NCBI GenBank assembly: GCA_028725265.1
Contig: JAQYSN010000181.1
Location: forward strand, 1 to 35,244
DNA from: Spirochaetales bacterium
GTDB lineage: Bacteria > Spirochaetota > Spirochaetia > Treponematales > Treponemataceae
Length of the DNA stretch: 35,244 nucleotides
Direction: 5' to 3'
The notes below the pieces were generated by a model. The model worked only from the letters and a program-made list of their open reading frames with translations. It was not told where the DNA came from and did not search any database. Both the position numbers and the translations under genes were made by a program. Below, in pieces: positions 1-8,216 of this stretch (its first letter is position 1; each line of letters begins with the position of its first letter).

Positions 1-411
1 CACAAGGGAAGCGAAATAAACGTAGCCGTAACCGACTTCATGCTCATTTTGGGTCATATCTGGCAAATCAAGGACAACCACTTTGACAACAAGGATGCAA
101 AAGTCTTTTTTGTGCCGAAAGGAACTGCAATCGAAATGTTCCAGACGACCCTCCATCTTTCACCTGCAAAGGTTACGGACAGCGGTTTCAAAGGAATCGT
201 AGTTTTGCCGCGCGGAACGAACACTCCGCTTTCAGATGAAGCAAAAGCAGCACGAGACAAAATCGTTTCAGAAAAAGGCGAAAAAAACTGCGAACAGCGA
301 CTCTTACTTCAGAAGAACAAATGGGTTATCGCACATCCACAGCGTGAACCACTAATTAAGCAGGGCGCGTTTTCTGGAATCATCGGTGAAAACAAGGAGC
401 TGAAATACTAA
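1..411 (+). CDS. DUF4867 family protein, 5' end outside window
   Basis: The reading frame is open from base 1, so the gene begins before the window; the ATG at 40 in the ORF track is internal. About 136 residues are visible. The phrases VPKGTAIEMFQTTLH and VLPRGTNTPL, and the tail KNKWVIAHP, match my memory of the DUF4867 family, small cytoplasmic proteins probably of cupin-like fold with no proven reaction. There is no signal peptide or membrane segment in the visible part. The stop codon TAA overlaps the ATG of the next gene (TAATG), so the two are translationally coupled. DUF4867 genes occur, as I recall, beside sulfoquinovose-catabolism genes, which fits the TSUP permease and sugar-isomerase-like gene that follow. 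The family call is from recognition, not a search. Confidence 0.62.
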   Translation, partial: HKGSEINVAVTDFMLILGHIWQIKDNHFDNKDAKVFFVPKGTAIEMFQTTLHLSPAKVTDSGFKGIVVLPRGTNTPLSDEAKAARDKIVSEKGEKNCEQRLLLQKNKWVIAHPQREPLIKQGAFSGIIGENKELKY

Positions 412-1196
412 TGGCAGAATCTTTCTCGCTTTCGTATATCATTTTTTATTGCGTTATTCTCCTTGCCAACATAATTCAGGGAATTACGGGTTTTGCAGGA
501 ACAATTCTTGCAATGCCAGTAAGCATGATGACGGTTGGATTCGATGTAGCGCGCCCGGTTTTGAACGGACTTGGCATTTTGGCAGGAATTATGGTTTTGG
601 TAACCTGCTGGCGAAAAATCGACTGGATAGAGTTCACCAAAATAATTCTTGTCATGGCAACAGGAATCGTTTTCGGAATGATTATCAAGCACTACCTTAT
701 CGGACACGAAAAAATTCTATTTATGCTTCTTGGTGTTTTCATCATTATCGTGGCGATTCTAGGGCTGACAAAACTTTTCTTTCCCTTTAAAAAATTGAAA
801 GAGAAAAAAGAAAAACTTCCGCAGGATGCAATCACGATTACCACTTTGATAAGCGACTATGGTTTGCTTTTGGGCTCAGGAATCATTCACGGGATGTTCG
901 TTAGCGGCGGTCCACTTTTGATTGCCTACCTCACGAAAAAAATCAAGGACAAAGACCAGTTCCGCGCAACGATTTCGACCGTATGGATTTTACTCAACGG
1001 AATCATCTTCGCCACGGACTGCATCAACGGCGTATATACCAAGCCGCTCTTGCTGACACAGGGAATTGCAATTCCATTCATGTGCGCAGGCGTTGCTATC
1101 GGCGGATTTTTATACAAACACATGAGTCAGAAAGTTTTTGTAATTCTGACTTATATTTTGCTGATAATTTCAGGCGTATCTTTGTTCTTCAAGTAA
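411..1196 (+). CDS. TauE/SafE (TSUP) family membrane permease
   Basis: This 261-residue protein is almost entirely hydrophobic, with about eight membrane segments and a short lysine-rich cytoplasmic loop near residues 123-140. The N-terminal IIQGITGFAGTILAMP and the second-half HGMFVSGGPLL are the paired signature loops of the TSUP/TauE-SafE family, whose members export sulfite, sulfoacetate, sulfolactate or other small anions. The length is normal for the family. An AAGGAG site lies about 10 bases upstream inside the preceding gene, and the start overlaps that gene's stop. In sulfoglycolysis clusters a TSUP protein exports the C3 sulfonate end product; that role here is inference from neighbours. 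Transcription probably ends at the double hairpin downstream. Confidence 0.85.
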   Translation: MAESFSLSYIIFYCVILLANIIQGITGFAGTILAMPVSMMTVGFDVARPVLNGLGILAGIMVLVTCWRKIDWIEFTKIILVMATGIVFGMIIKHYLIGHEKILFMLLGVFIIIVAILGLTKLFFPFKKLKEKKEKLPQDAITITTLISDYGLLLGSGIIHGMFVSGGPLLIAYLTKKIKDKDQFRATISTVWILLNGIIFATDCINGVYTKPLLLTQGIAIPFMCAGVAIGGFLYKHMSQKVFVILTYILLIISGVSLFFK

Positions 1197-1250
1197 GAAT
1201 TATCAAAGATTAACAAAAATTAACAAAGATGCAAAAGATGAGAAAAAGCC

Positions 1251-1322
1251 GTTTGATTTTCATCCGTGAAAATCAAACTCTGAGAGTTTTCTTTTATCAA
1301 TATTGAAAACTCTCCTTATTTT
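1251..1322 (+). terminator. double hairpin, probable terminator of the TSUP operon
   Basis: Two strong stem-loops stand in series after the TSUP gene. The first is a perfect 12-bp stem (GTTTGATTTTCA at 1251-1262 against 1267-1278) with a 4-nt loop. The second is a perfect 10-bp stem (GAGAGTTTTC at 1282-1291 against 1305-1314), followed by CTTATTTTTA. The final T-rich run on the + strand is what a rho-independent terminator needs. Confidence 0.7.
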
Positions 1323-1340
1323 TATAGAAAATTTAATTTC

Positions 1341-1358
1341 CGCACCATCCGTGGTGCG
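1341..1358. promoter_or_regulatory. 7-bp palindromic hairpin before the isomerase gene
   Basis: CGCACCA-TCCG-TGGTGCG forms a perfect 7-bp stem with a 4-nt loop 20 bases before the ATG at 1379 and just before its ribosome site (TGGGGGAA). It could be an operator, for example for the ROK regulator encoded downstream, or an mRNA leader hairpin. The first hairpin of the upstream terminator has the same TCCG loop, so it may simply be part of a series of structured intergenic sequence. Confidence 0.4.
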
Positions 1359-1378
1359 ACATATTATGGGGGAATCTT

Positions 1379-2734
1379 ATGAAAAATTTTCAAGTAGCTT
1401 ATATTCCAATTGGAGTTCCAACTTTCCATCTTGAAAGCGCACAAACTGAGTTTGATAAATCAGTTTCGCTTTTGACAAAACTTTCGAAATCCGTAGAAGC
1501 AGATCTTAAAGTTCCTTCCGAAATGCTTCTTTCAATTGATAAACTAAAAGCATTTATTGAAACAATCGAGCCAGATTTGATTGTCCTACAAAACATCACT
1601 TTCGCCAATGCTGCATACGCAAGCGAAGTCCTTAAAAACTTTGACTGCCCTATCCTACTTTGGACCTTGCGAGAACCTGTTATTGATGGCGGACGTCTCA
1701 GACTTAATTCTCTTACGGGAGCTTATTCTGCTGCAAATGCAATCAAGGAATTCCGTCCTGATGCAAAATTCGAATACATTTTCGGTGCTCCACAGGAAGA
1801 AAAAGTTGAAGCAAAACTCAGTTCGACAATTCGTGCCGCCTACATGGTATTCAAAATGAAGTCTCTCAAACTTGCAGCTATCGGTCACACACCGCAGGGT
1901 TTCGGTTTTGGTCGCGCAATGGATGCAGAAATGATGAAAACTTTCGGTGTTACGCTTGAATCAATCGAAGCACGCGAACTTATAGACAAAGCTAAATCAT
2001 TTTCGGATGACGACATCAAAGAATATCTCAAAGATGCTGAAAGCAAGATGTGCGGACTCGAAAATACACCTGAAAAAAACAGGATAGATTTCGCACGTTT
2101 GTACAGAGCCTACAGCGAGTATGTTAAAAACAACAACATCGGAGCGCTCGCAAGCCGCTGTTGGCCAGACTTTTTCACGGCATTCGGTACTCCGGTTTGT
2201 GCAGTTTTGGCAATGCTAAACGACATGGGAGTTGCCGCAAGTTGCGAAGCTGACACTTACGGCGCCCTTTCGATGTATATTTCTATGCAACTAACAGACA
2301 AAGCTTGTTTCTTTGGAGATCCCGTCTCTATGAACGAAGAAGAAAACACAATTACGTTCTGGCACTGTGGAACTGCGGCTTGCTCGCTTGCCCGAAAAGA
2401 CACAGGTGCAAAAGTTGACGTTCATTGCAACAGAAAAATTGGACCTACACTTGATTTTGGCTGTATTTCTTGCGATAATGTAACCATATTTAGAATTGGT
2501 AAAGATTGTAGAGGAAAATTCCGATTCTTCATTGCCGATGGAAAAGTTTTAGACAAGCCAAAGCAATTTAATGGAACATCAGTCGTTGTACAAACAAAAA
2601 ATTCTGCAGAAAAAATTGTTAACGAAAGTGTTCTTGAAGGTTGGGAACCTCATTTCGTAGTAGCCTATGGAGATATTACGAAAGAACTTACAACCATTGC
2701 TAATATGCTGAATATTGATATTAATATTTGGTAG
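1379..2734 (+). CDS. L-fucose/L-arabinose isomerase family protein (sugar or sulfosugar isomerase)
   Basis: This 451-residue cytoplasmic protein has the layout of the FucI/AraI (COG2407-like) isomerases. It has Rossmann-like N-terminal and middle domains (residues 1 to about 165 and on to about 300) and a C-terminal domain with CEADTYGALSMYISMQL, then FFGDP and FWHCGTAACSLA, a family pattern around the metal and substrate site. The glutamate/aspartate of CEAD and the histidine of WHCG are the expected metal-site region. The start has a strong GGGGGA site six bases upstream. The ROK regulator follows within a few bases. Family members isomerise L-fucose, L-arabinose or related aldoses; distant relatives act as sulfoquinovose isomerases in sulfo-transaldolase pathways. 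Given the DUF4867 and TSUP genes, the latter is my preferred but unproven guess. Confidence 0.75.
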   Translation: MKNFQVAYIPIGVPTFHLESAQTEFDKSVSLLTKLSKSVEADLKVPSEMLLSIDKLKAFIETIEPDLIVLQNITFANAAYASEVLKNFDCPILLWTLREPVIDGGRLRLNSLTGAYSAANAIKEFRPDAKFEYIFGAPQEEKVEAKLSSTIRAAYMVFKMKSLKLAAIGHTPQGFGFGRAMDAEMMKTFGVTLESIEARELIDKAKSFSDDDIKEYLKDAESKMCGLENTPEKNRIDFARLYRAYSEYVKNNNIGALASRCWPDFFTAFGTPVCAVLAMLNDMGVAASCEADTYGALSMYISMQLTDKACFFGDPVSMNEEENTITFWHCGTAACSLARKDTGAKVDVHCNRKIGPTLDFGCISCDNVTIFRIGKDCRGKFRFFIADGKVLDKPKQFNGTSVVVQTKNSAEKIVNESVLEGWEPHFVVAYGDITKELTTIANMLNIDINIW

Positions 2735-2741
2735 GAAAAAA

Positions 2742-3839
2742 GTGAACAAACATGGAATGAACATGGAGCTGGTAAAAATACAAAACCGCTCCGTCATTCT
2801 GCATTGTATTAACGATGCAGGCTCTATTTCAAGAAAAGACATTGCAGAAAGGACAGGGCTTACGGCAGCAGCCGTTACCTTGATTTGTAACGAATTTATA
2901 CGTGACAAACTGATAATTGAAGGCGAGTCTGTAAAAAAAGAAATCGGATCGGGAGCAGGCCGAAGAAAGGTTCTGATCTCTATCGATTATAAATCAAACT
3001 ATTTTGTCGCAATTTCAATCGAAACAGACAGAACTGTCATTGCAATCACCGATATGCAGGGAAATCCTTCAAAGATTGAAAAGATCAAAACAAACAAAGA
3101 CTGCTCGCCAGAAGAGTTCCTTAATCAAATCTCCGAATGCACAAAAAAATTGATTTCTGAATGTCCAAATGAAGTTCGGGAAAAAATTTCCATAGGAGCT
3201 GTTTCAATTCCAGGAATCGTTGATAGCGAAAACGGCAAGAGTATACAGGCCTATGGTATCTGGAATGATGAAGTTGATGTCTGCGATATTCTTAAAGAAA
3301 AAACAGGAATTCCTTTCGTAATCGAAAACAATGTTATCGCTTTTGCACGAGCAGAACAGGTTTTTGCAACAGGAAAATACAAAGAAAACGTCCTTGTAAT
3401 AAAATGGGGACCTGGTGTTGGTGCTGCAAATTTCATTGAAAACCAAATTTACACAGGATTCAGAGGTCGTTCTGCAGAACTAGGACACTTTATCGTAGAC
3501 CCGAATGGAGAACAGTGTGTTTGCGGACAAAGAGGATGTCTTGAAACCTTCGTCTCGGCAAAGGCTCTCAGCGAAAAAAACGAAAAGGAAACAGAAGAAG
3601 CCATCGACAAATTTGCCATCACGATTGCAAACCTCGCCAGAGTTCTTACGCCAGACAGAGTCATTTTGTACGGAGAACTTGCGAAAGACGAAAAATATCA
3701 GAATATGCTGAAAGAATCAGCTAAAAAATACTATCGAAATTACACTGATAAAAAGATGCGCTATACAAAACTTGAAAGCTGCGAAGATTTCATCGGACCT
3801 GTTTCAGTTGCAATCGACGTTATTTTTCAAGGAAAATAA
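2742..3839 (+). CDS. ROK family transcriptional regulator
   Basis: A winged-helix DNA-binding domain occupies roughly the first 65 residues (QNRSVILHCINDAGSISRKDIAERTGLTAAAVT), followed by a ROK sugar-kinase-like domain with the zinc motif CVCGQRGCLE. This is the NagC/XylR-type repressor layout. The ORF track starts at 2715, inside the isomerase gene. I prefer the GTG at 2742 because TAGGA lies five bases upstream; the ATGs at 2757 and 2763 are alternatives. The gene follows the isomerase almost without a gap and is probably co-transcribed, so it is likely a local repressor responding to the sugar handled by that operon. Its 3' end abuts the end of the convergent thiamine pyrophosphokinase gene with no spacer. 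Confidence 0.85.
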   Translation: MNKHGMNMELVKIQNRSVILHCINDAGSISRKDIAERTGLTAAAVTLICNEFIRDKLIIEGESVKKEIGSGAGRRKVLISIDYKSNYFVAISIETDRTVIAITDMQGNPSKIEKIKTNKDCSPEEFLNQISECTKKLISECPNEVREKISIGAVSIPGIVDSENGKSIQAYGIWNDEVDVCDILKEKTGIPFVIENNVIAFARAEQVFATGKYKENVLVIKWGPGVGAANFIENQIYTGFRGRSAELGHFIVDPNGEQCVCGQRGCLETFVSAKALSEKNEKETEEAIDKFAITIANLARVLTPDRVILYGELAKDEKYQNMLKESAKKYYRNYTDKKMRYTKLESCEDFIGPVSVAIDVIFQGK

Positions 3840-4499
3840 CTAAGACTCCATTACAAAAACGACCCCATCTCCTACAGTTATTGAAACTTCAGGAGATGCC
3901 CACTCATTGCTAATACCAATCGGAAAGTTATTGGTCAGAGTTATATCTTCAATGTCATATTTTGAGCCAGAAATAGAAATATTACGGGCTTTTTCTCCGA
4001 CGCTGAAAACAGAAAAAAACGAATAATCGCTTTTTGGAAAAATACATCGTTCTTTTGAAAGTACCGTACAAACACATCCTTCACCGAAAGCTTTAACCGA
4101 AATTCCATTTTGTTTAAGAAAAATCATGGCCTGAAGATTTGCAAAAGAATGATCGAGCCTTCCTCCGAACGCACAAAGAATATATACGGCTTCAAAACCA
4201 TGTTCAACACAATAGCGGGCTGCATACATCGTATCGGTGTCGTCTTTTTCACAAGGCAGTTTTTTTATGCTAATTTTATTTTCACAAGCTTTTTCAAAAG
4301 CTGCCTGATAATCCATGCTGTCAAAATCACCGATTAAAAGAGAGGTTTTGAGATTCAGTCTTTCGGCATTTTCAAAACCATAATCGCAGGAAATTACAAA
4401 ATCCGTTTTCTTAATCAAATCCTTCAAATCTTCGGGAATATTTGAAAATGGACCTCCAGACACTATCACACAAGTTTTTTTATTCATCATATTATCCAT
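3840..4499 (-). CDS. thiN: thiamine pyrophosphokinase
   Basis: The 219-residue protein carries the thiamine pyrophosphokinase pattern in order: VSGGP near the start, CDYG, GDFDS, KDDTD and GGRLDH, then N at FANLQA. These residues hold ATP and magnesium and transfer pyrophosphate to thiamine, giving the cofactor TPP in the cytoplasm. The C-terminal half is the beta-rich thiamine-binding domain. Start choice is uncertain: ATGs lie at codons 1, 4 and 5 and none has a strong ribosome site, although GGAT precedes codon 4. The gene lies seven bases after the resolvase-like gene and is probably translated from its mRNA. Confidence 0.9.
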   Translation of the reverse strand: MDNMMNKKTCVIVSGGPFSNIPEDLKDLIKKTDFVISCDYGFENAERLNLKTSLLIGDFDSMDYQAAFEKACENKISIKKLPCEKDDTDTMYAARYCVEHGFEAVYILCAFGGRLDHSFANLQAMIFLKQNGISVKAFGEGCVCTVLSKERCIFPKSDYSFFSVFSVGEKARNISISGSKYDIEDITLTNNFPIGISNEWASPEVSITVGDGVVFVMES

Positions 4500-4506
4500 C
4501 AGTTTT

Positions 4507-4959
4507 TTAGATTCTTACTACAGTATAACGAACGCGGCCTTCTTCTATAGCCTTCTGAACCTCTTTTTCGCGCTTGCTTTGGATTGCAGAACCAGTTTTT
4601 ATTTCGATAAACAATATTTCATCAATTTTGCGCTCCTCAAGAGGTTTTTCATCATCCTTCGTCACAAATCCGATGAAATCAACAGGCTTTCCCAAAAATT
4701 GAACACATTCAGGGCTACATGGAAAATTCGGAAGATATGGAGCCAGTTGTTCTGAAATCTGACCGGTAATTACAGAACGAGATCTGTTTACGGCATCTTT
4801 TCGCTGTTTTTTAAACTCGCCGTGAAGTTTTATGCGCATATAGAGGCTTCCAATCAGTGCGCCCAAAACAAGAATCACAATAAATCCCATCGCACACAAA
4901 AACCAAAAAAGATGGGGTTTTGTTAAAAGATTTTGCAGAAACTCACTAGAAAGAACCAT
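4507..4959 (-). CDS. Holliday-junction-resolvase-like membrane-anchored protein (PF10107 type)
   Basis: This 150-residue protein has one N-terminal membrane segment (about residues 17-40), a charged linker, and a C-terminal domain with PVDFIGF, ILFIEIKTG and AIEEGRVRYTVV. The D...E-x-K arrangement is a PD-(D/E)XK nuclease core, and the whole layout matches the family Pfam calls Endonuc_Holl. Members have no firmly proven activity. The gene starts six bases after a perfect extended -10 box and has no Shine-Dalgarno, so its mRNA may be leaderless. It is divergent from the OmpA-family gene and is followed directly by thiN. Confidence 0.7.
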   Translation of the reverse strand: MVLSSEFLQNLLTKPHLFWFLCAMGFIVILVLGALIGSLYMRIKLHGEFKKQRKDAVNRSRSVITGQISEQLAPYLPNFPCSPECVQFLGKPVDFIGFVTKDDEKPLEERKIDEILFIEIKTGSAIQSKREKEVQKAIEEGRVRYTVVRI

Positions 4960-4965
4960 GCAGTT

Positions 4966-4974
4966 ATTATATCA
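4966..4974 (-). promoter_or_regulatory. extended -10 promoter, six bases before the resolvase-like gene
   Basis: On the minus strand TGATATAAT is a perfect -10 hexamer with an upstream TG. The hexamer ends exactly six bases before the ATG at 4959, so transcription would begin at or next to the start codon. I see no good -35 box. Confidence 0.55.
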
Positions 4975-5022
4975 TAAAAGAAAAATATAGTATAAAAGTT
5001 TTTAACTTTCGGAGCTAACTGT

Positions 5023-6231
5023 ATGAAAAAATCAGTCATATCTTTTATTCTTATTTTGTCACTTGTATGTGCCTGCATTTATGCTGAAAAATTTGAATTC
5101 AAATACCATGAAGGAGACTCTTACCGAATTCTTTCAACTGTACACGAAGATGTTCTTGTAAATGGTAAATTAAACCACAAAGCTGAAATCATCAATCGTA
5201 TTTCAGTAAAGGTAACTGGAATCGACAAAGAAGGTCGAGGAATCAATGAAGCACACTTTATGACGAGTGAACGATCTTTGACAACCGATTCAAATTCGCT
5301 CTACACTTGGGGTGAAGAATACGAAAGCGCATTTACAAGAGACAAATTCGGAGTTTACACGATATCTGATGAATATTTCATGCCTGTAGTACGAGATGTT
5401 CCTATTTTCCCGGACAAAGACCTTAAGGTTGGCGAAAAGTGGTCTTATGAAGGACATGAAGCCCATGACTTGAGAAATTCATTCGGAATTGAAAAGCCAT
5501 TCAAGGTACCATTCACCGCAAACTATACTTATTACGGAGAAACAAAAAAGGACGATAAAAAATACCACATCATTAAAGCAAGTTACACGCTTTACTACGA
5601 CAGTCCGAGCACTTCAAAAACAGATTTCTATCCTATTTCAACAATGGGATTTTCAGATCAGACAATATTGTGGGATAATGAACGAGGAATGATTCAGTCT
5701 TATAACGAAAAATTCCGAATTCAGATGGAAACAAACACAGGAGACATCCTTCTGTTCAAGGGAACAGCTAGTGCCGAAGTTCAGGACATCGTTATCGTAA
5801 AAGATGAAAAGACACTTGAAAAAGTTAAGGAACATATTTCTGACCTTGGTATTAAAAATACCGATGTAAAGGCCACTGAAAAAGGTCTTACAATCAACAT
5901 TGAAAACATCAATTTCAAGGCTGATTCAGATATTCTTGAAGAAAGTGAAAAAGCAAAACTCCAGCAGATTACAGAAATTCTTAAGACTTTCCCTTACAAC
6001 GATATTCTTGTTGAAGGACACACTGCCCTTGTCGGAACAGAAGAATCATGCAGGGAACTTTCTGAAAAACGTGCAAATGCCGTTGCCGAATACCTTATCG
6101 AGGCAGGCGCAAAAGACAGACAGCACATATTCACAAAGGGGCTTGGAGCTTCAAAACCTATCGCTTCTAATTCAACGACTGAGGGTATGTCAAAGAACCG
6201 ACGTGTTGAAATTACAATCATGGAGCAGTAA
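5023..6231 (+). CDS. OmpA-family outer-membrane/periplasmic protein
   Basis: The 402-residue protein has a clear signal peptide (MKKSVISFILILSLVCACIYA, cleavage near residue 21). About 270 residues of beta-rich sequence without recognisable family follow, then a C-terminal OmpA domain (about residues 290-400) with INFKADSDIL, VEGHT, LSEKRANAVAEYL and SKNRRVEI. OmpA domains normally hold peptidoglycan through an Asp in GHTD and an Arg in the following helix. Here the Asp position reads Ala (GHTALVG) while the Arg is kept. A GGAG site lies eight bases before the ATG. Its likely role is an envelope structural protein. It is divergent from the resolvase-like gene. Confidence 0.85.
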   Translation: MKKSVISFILILSLVCACIYAEKFEFKYHEGDSYRILSTVHEDVLVNGKLNHKAEIINRISVKVTGIDKEGRGINEAHFMTSERSLTTDSNSLYTWGEEYESAFTRDKFGVYTISDEYFMPVVRDVPIFPDKDLKVGEKWSYEGHEAHDLRNSFGIEKPFKVPFTANYTYYGETKKDDKKYHIIKASYTLYYDSPSTSKTDFYPISTMGFSDQTILWDNERGMIQSYNEKFRIQMETNTGDILLFKGTASAEVQDIVIVKDEKTLEKVKEHISDLGIKNTDVKATEKGLTINIENINFKADSDILEESEKAKLQQITEILKTFPYNDILVEGHTALVGTEESCRELSEKRANAVAEYLIEAGAKDRQHIFTKGLGASKPIASNSTTEGMSKNRRVEITIMEQ

Positions 6232-6253
6232 AAACAACAAAAATTAGTTCAAA

Positions 6254-6299
6254 ATCACATTTTTCAACTATTATTTAAATGAAGGGAGAAAAATGTGAT
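6254..6299. promoter_or_regulatory. 12-bp inverted repeat ending at the RecQ start codon
   Basis: ATCACATTTTTC (6254-6265) pairs perfectly with GAAAAATGTGAT (6288-6299). The right arm ends directly before the ATG at 6300, and the ribosome site AGGGAG (6283-6288) lies at the loop/stem boundary. In mRNA this hairpin could gate translation of the helicase; in DNA it could be an operator. The loop contains CTATTATTTAAATG, which also occurs at about 21101-21114 upstream of the XRE gene. Confidence 0.5.
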
Positions 6300-7880
6300 A
6301 TGAACGAAACCTTTCCAAAAAACTTCGTCTGGGCCACAGACCCGGAGGAAGAACCCATCAATCAACACGACATCGTAACGACGACAGCGCAACAAGCATT
6401 CGGCATTAAATATCTTTACCCATGGCAACGCCTGGTAATTGCAAACATCCTAGATGCTGTATCTGCACAAGAAAACCTTGAAAATCTAGAAAAACAATTT
6501 GAAGAAGGCTTAATTTCAAAAGAAGAACTGGATTCAATGATTTACGATCAGGATGGTGCTAATCGTGGAAAACAAATAGTACTTTTGCCAACTGGAGCTG
6601 GAAAATCGATGTGCTTTTTAGTACCGGCAATTCTATTGAACGGTCCAACCCTCATTCTATATCCGCTGCTCGCACTGATGAGCGACCAAGAAAGGCGAAT
6701 GAATGAAGGCGGAATCAGTTCCGTTGTTTTTAGGGGAGGACAAACGATTGAACAGCGCAAAGAAAATTTTAAGAAAATCGAAGAAGGTGCAAAGGTAATT
6801 CTGGCAAATCCGGAAGTTCTGCAGGATGAAAACCTGATGAAAAATCTCAAGAAAGTCGGGATAAAACATATTGCGATTGATGAAAGTCACTGCGTCTCAG
6901 AATGGGGAGATACATTCCGGCCTGCCTATGTCACATTGGGAAAAATCATAAAAGCTCTCGGCAATCCTGTCGTAACGGCATTTACAGCAACAGCCTCCCC
7001 TACGGTCTTGCAAAGAGTTTCAGAAATTCTGTTCGACGGAAGAGCTCATATCGTCAGAAGCGAATCTGACAGGCCAAACATCATTTATCATGTAACAAAA
7101 GCAGAAGCCAAGGAAAAAACCGTAATGGAGCTTGCCATCCAACATGAAAAACCGATGATTATTTTTTGCTCAAGCAGAAAACGAACTGAAAAACTTTCTG
7201 CAACTTTGAGTGAGATTTTCGGTTACGACAAGGTTAAATTCTATCATGCAGGTCTTGAAAAAGAAGAAAAAACAAAAATTGAAAAATGGTTTTTCCCAAA
7301 AAATGATGCAATTCTATGTGCAACTTGTGCCTTTGGGATGGGGATAGACAAAAAGGACATCAAAACCGTAATTCACCTTGATCCTCCGCCAACAGCCGAA
7401 AGTTATATTCAAGAAGCAGGCCGAGGCGGACGCGACGGCTCAATTGCAAACGCAATTCTTGTGTGGAGTAGCCAAGACCTCAAAAATGCGATGAAATTCG
7501 ATGAAAACAGCCGTGAAAGAGTTCTTTCGACATTTGCCGAAACAAAAGAATGTCGACGTCAGGTTTTGCTTGATGCTCTCGGTGGAGAACAGGCCGTTTG
7601 TTCTGGATGCGACAACTGCAACGGAAGTTCCGTCCATTTTGCCATGGATGAAAAAAACGCGCTGAAAATTCTAAAGCGAAACCAGCGATATTTGGATTAT
7701 GATCAGGCTGCAAATTTAATCAAAGAGAAATTCAATGAGAAGTATGAAGAGAAAGGTCTAATACGTTTTTGGGAAATTGCAGATTCACAGATGATTCTTG
7801 ACAACATGTTAAAATCTGGGAAAATCAAAGTCTGCAAATTTCCATGGAAAGGAAAAATCAGCGTCGTAAAAAAGCCGTAG
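6300..7880 (+). CDS. recQ: RecQ-family ATP-dependent DNA helicase
   Basis: All superfamily 2 RecQ motifs are present: PTGAGKS (about residue 97), AIDESHCVSEWG, TATASPT, ESDRPNI, FCSSR, HAGLEK and GRGGRDG, then a zinc module with ECRR, CSGC and DNC. It unwinds 3'-5' DNA at stalled forks and recombination intermediates. The C-terminal about 80 residues after the zinc module are short and I see no HRDC domain. Between the Q-motif region (YPWQRLVIANIL) and the Walker A box there is about 37 residues of extra acidic, coiled-coil-like sequence that typical RecQ lacks. I moved the start from 6279 to 6300 because AGGGAG stands upstream of the second ATG and nothing stands upstream of the first. Protein length is then 526 residues. 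Confidence 0.88.
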   Translation: MNETFPKNFVWATDPEEEPINQHDIVTTTAQQAFGIKYLYPWQRLVIANILDAVSAQENLENLEKQFEEGLISKEELDSMIYDQDGANRGKQIVLLPTGAGKSMCFLVPAILLNGPTLILYPLLALMSDQERRMNEGGISSVVFRGGQTIEQRKENFKKIEEGAKVILANPEVLQDENLMKNLKKVGIKHIAIDESHCVSEWGDTFRPAYVTLGKIIKALGNPVVTAFTATASPTVLQRVSEILFDGRAHIVRSESDRPNIIYHVTKAEAKEKTVMELAIQHEKPMIIFCSSRKRTEKLSATLSEIFGYDKVKFYHAGLEKEEKTKIEKWFFPKNDAILCATCAFGMGIDKKDIKTVIHLDPPPTAESYIQEAGRGGRDGSIANAILVWSSQDLKNAMKFDENSRERVLSTFAETKECRRQVLLDALGGEQAVCSGCDNCNGSSVHFAMDEKNALKILKRNQRYLDYDQAANLIKEKFNEKYEEKGLIRFWEIADSQMILDNMLKSGKIKVCKFPWKGKISVVKKP

Positions 7881-7916
7881 TTAATAGTGTCAGTTGCCAA
7901 CACGGCAATAGATCAC

Positions 7917-8129
7917 CTATTCTGCAGCCTCTCCTTCCTTAGGAGCTTCTTCTTTCTTTGCTGGTGGTGGAGCTGCGACCTTCTTTTTTGCAGGACGAGG
8001 AGGCCTTTTCTTATATCGCACAATGAAAACCATAAAAGCAAGATATAAAATCACACCGATTGTGCAACAAATCACGGCAGGATCTGAAATTACACCGATA
8101 ACGATTTTCATGATTAATTTAAAGTTCAT
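7917..8129 (-). CDS. small single-span membrane protein with Lys/Ala/Pro/Glu tail
   Basis: This 70-residue protein has one strong membrane helix (about residues 14-37) followed by a basic stretch (RYKKRPPRPAKKK) and a low-complexity tail ending KEGEAAE. I do not recognise a family. The tail suggests a cytoplasmic interaction or tether segment. No Shine-Dalgarno is visible; TAAAAT ends four bases before the ATG, so it may also be expressed from a leaderless mRNA. It converges with recQ and is divergent from hisH. The long hydrophobic and charged pattern makes a real gene more likely than chance, but short length limits certainty. Confidence 0.55.
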   Translation of the reverse strand: MNFKLIMKIVIGVISDPAVICCTIGVILYLAFMVFIVRYKKRPPRPAKKKVAAPPPAKKEEAPKEGEAAE

Positions 8130-8181
8130 AACTATTTTATCGGCTAAAAATCAACAAAAATTCATAAAATTATTCAAATCA

Positions 8182-8210
8182 TTGATAAATGTACCTTCAT
8201 TCTGTAAAAT
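8182..8210 (+). promoter_or_regulatory. near-consensus promoter directly upstream of hisH
   Basis: TTGATA (8182-8187), a 17-base spacer and TAAAAT (8205-8210) form a good sigma-70-type promoter. Only six bases (AGAAGA) separate the -10 box from the ATG at 8217, so the transcript should start at the start codon. Confidence 0.65.
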
Positions 8211-8216
8211 AGAAGA

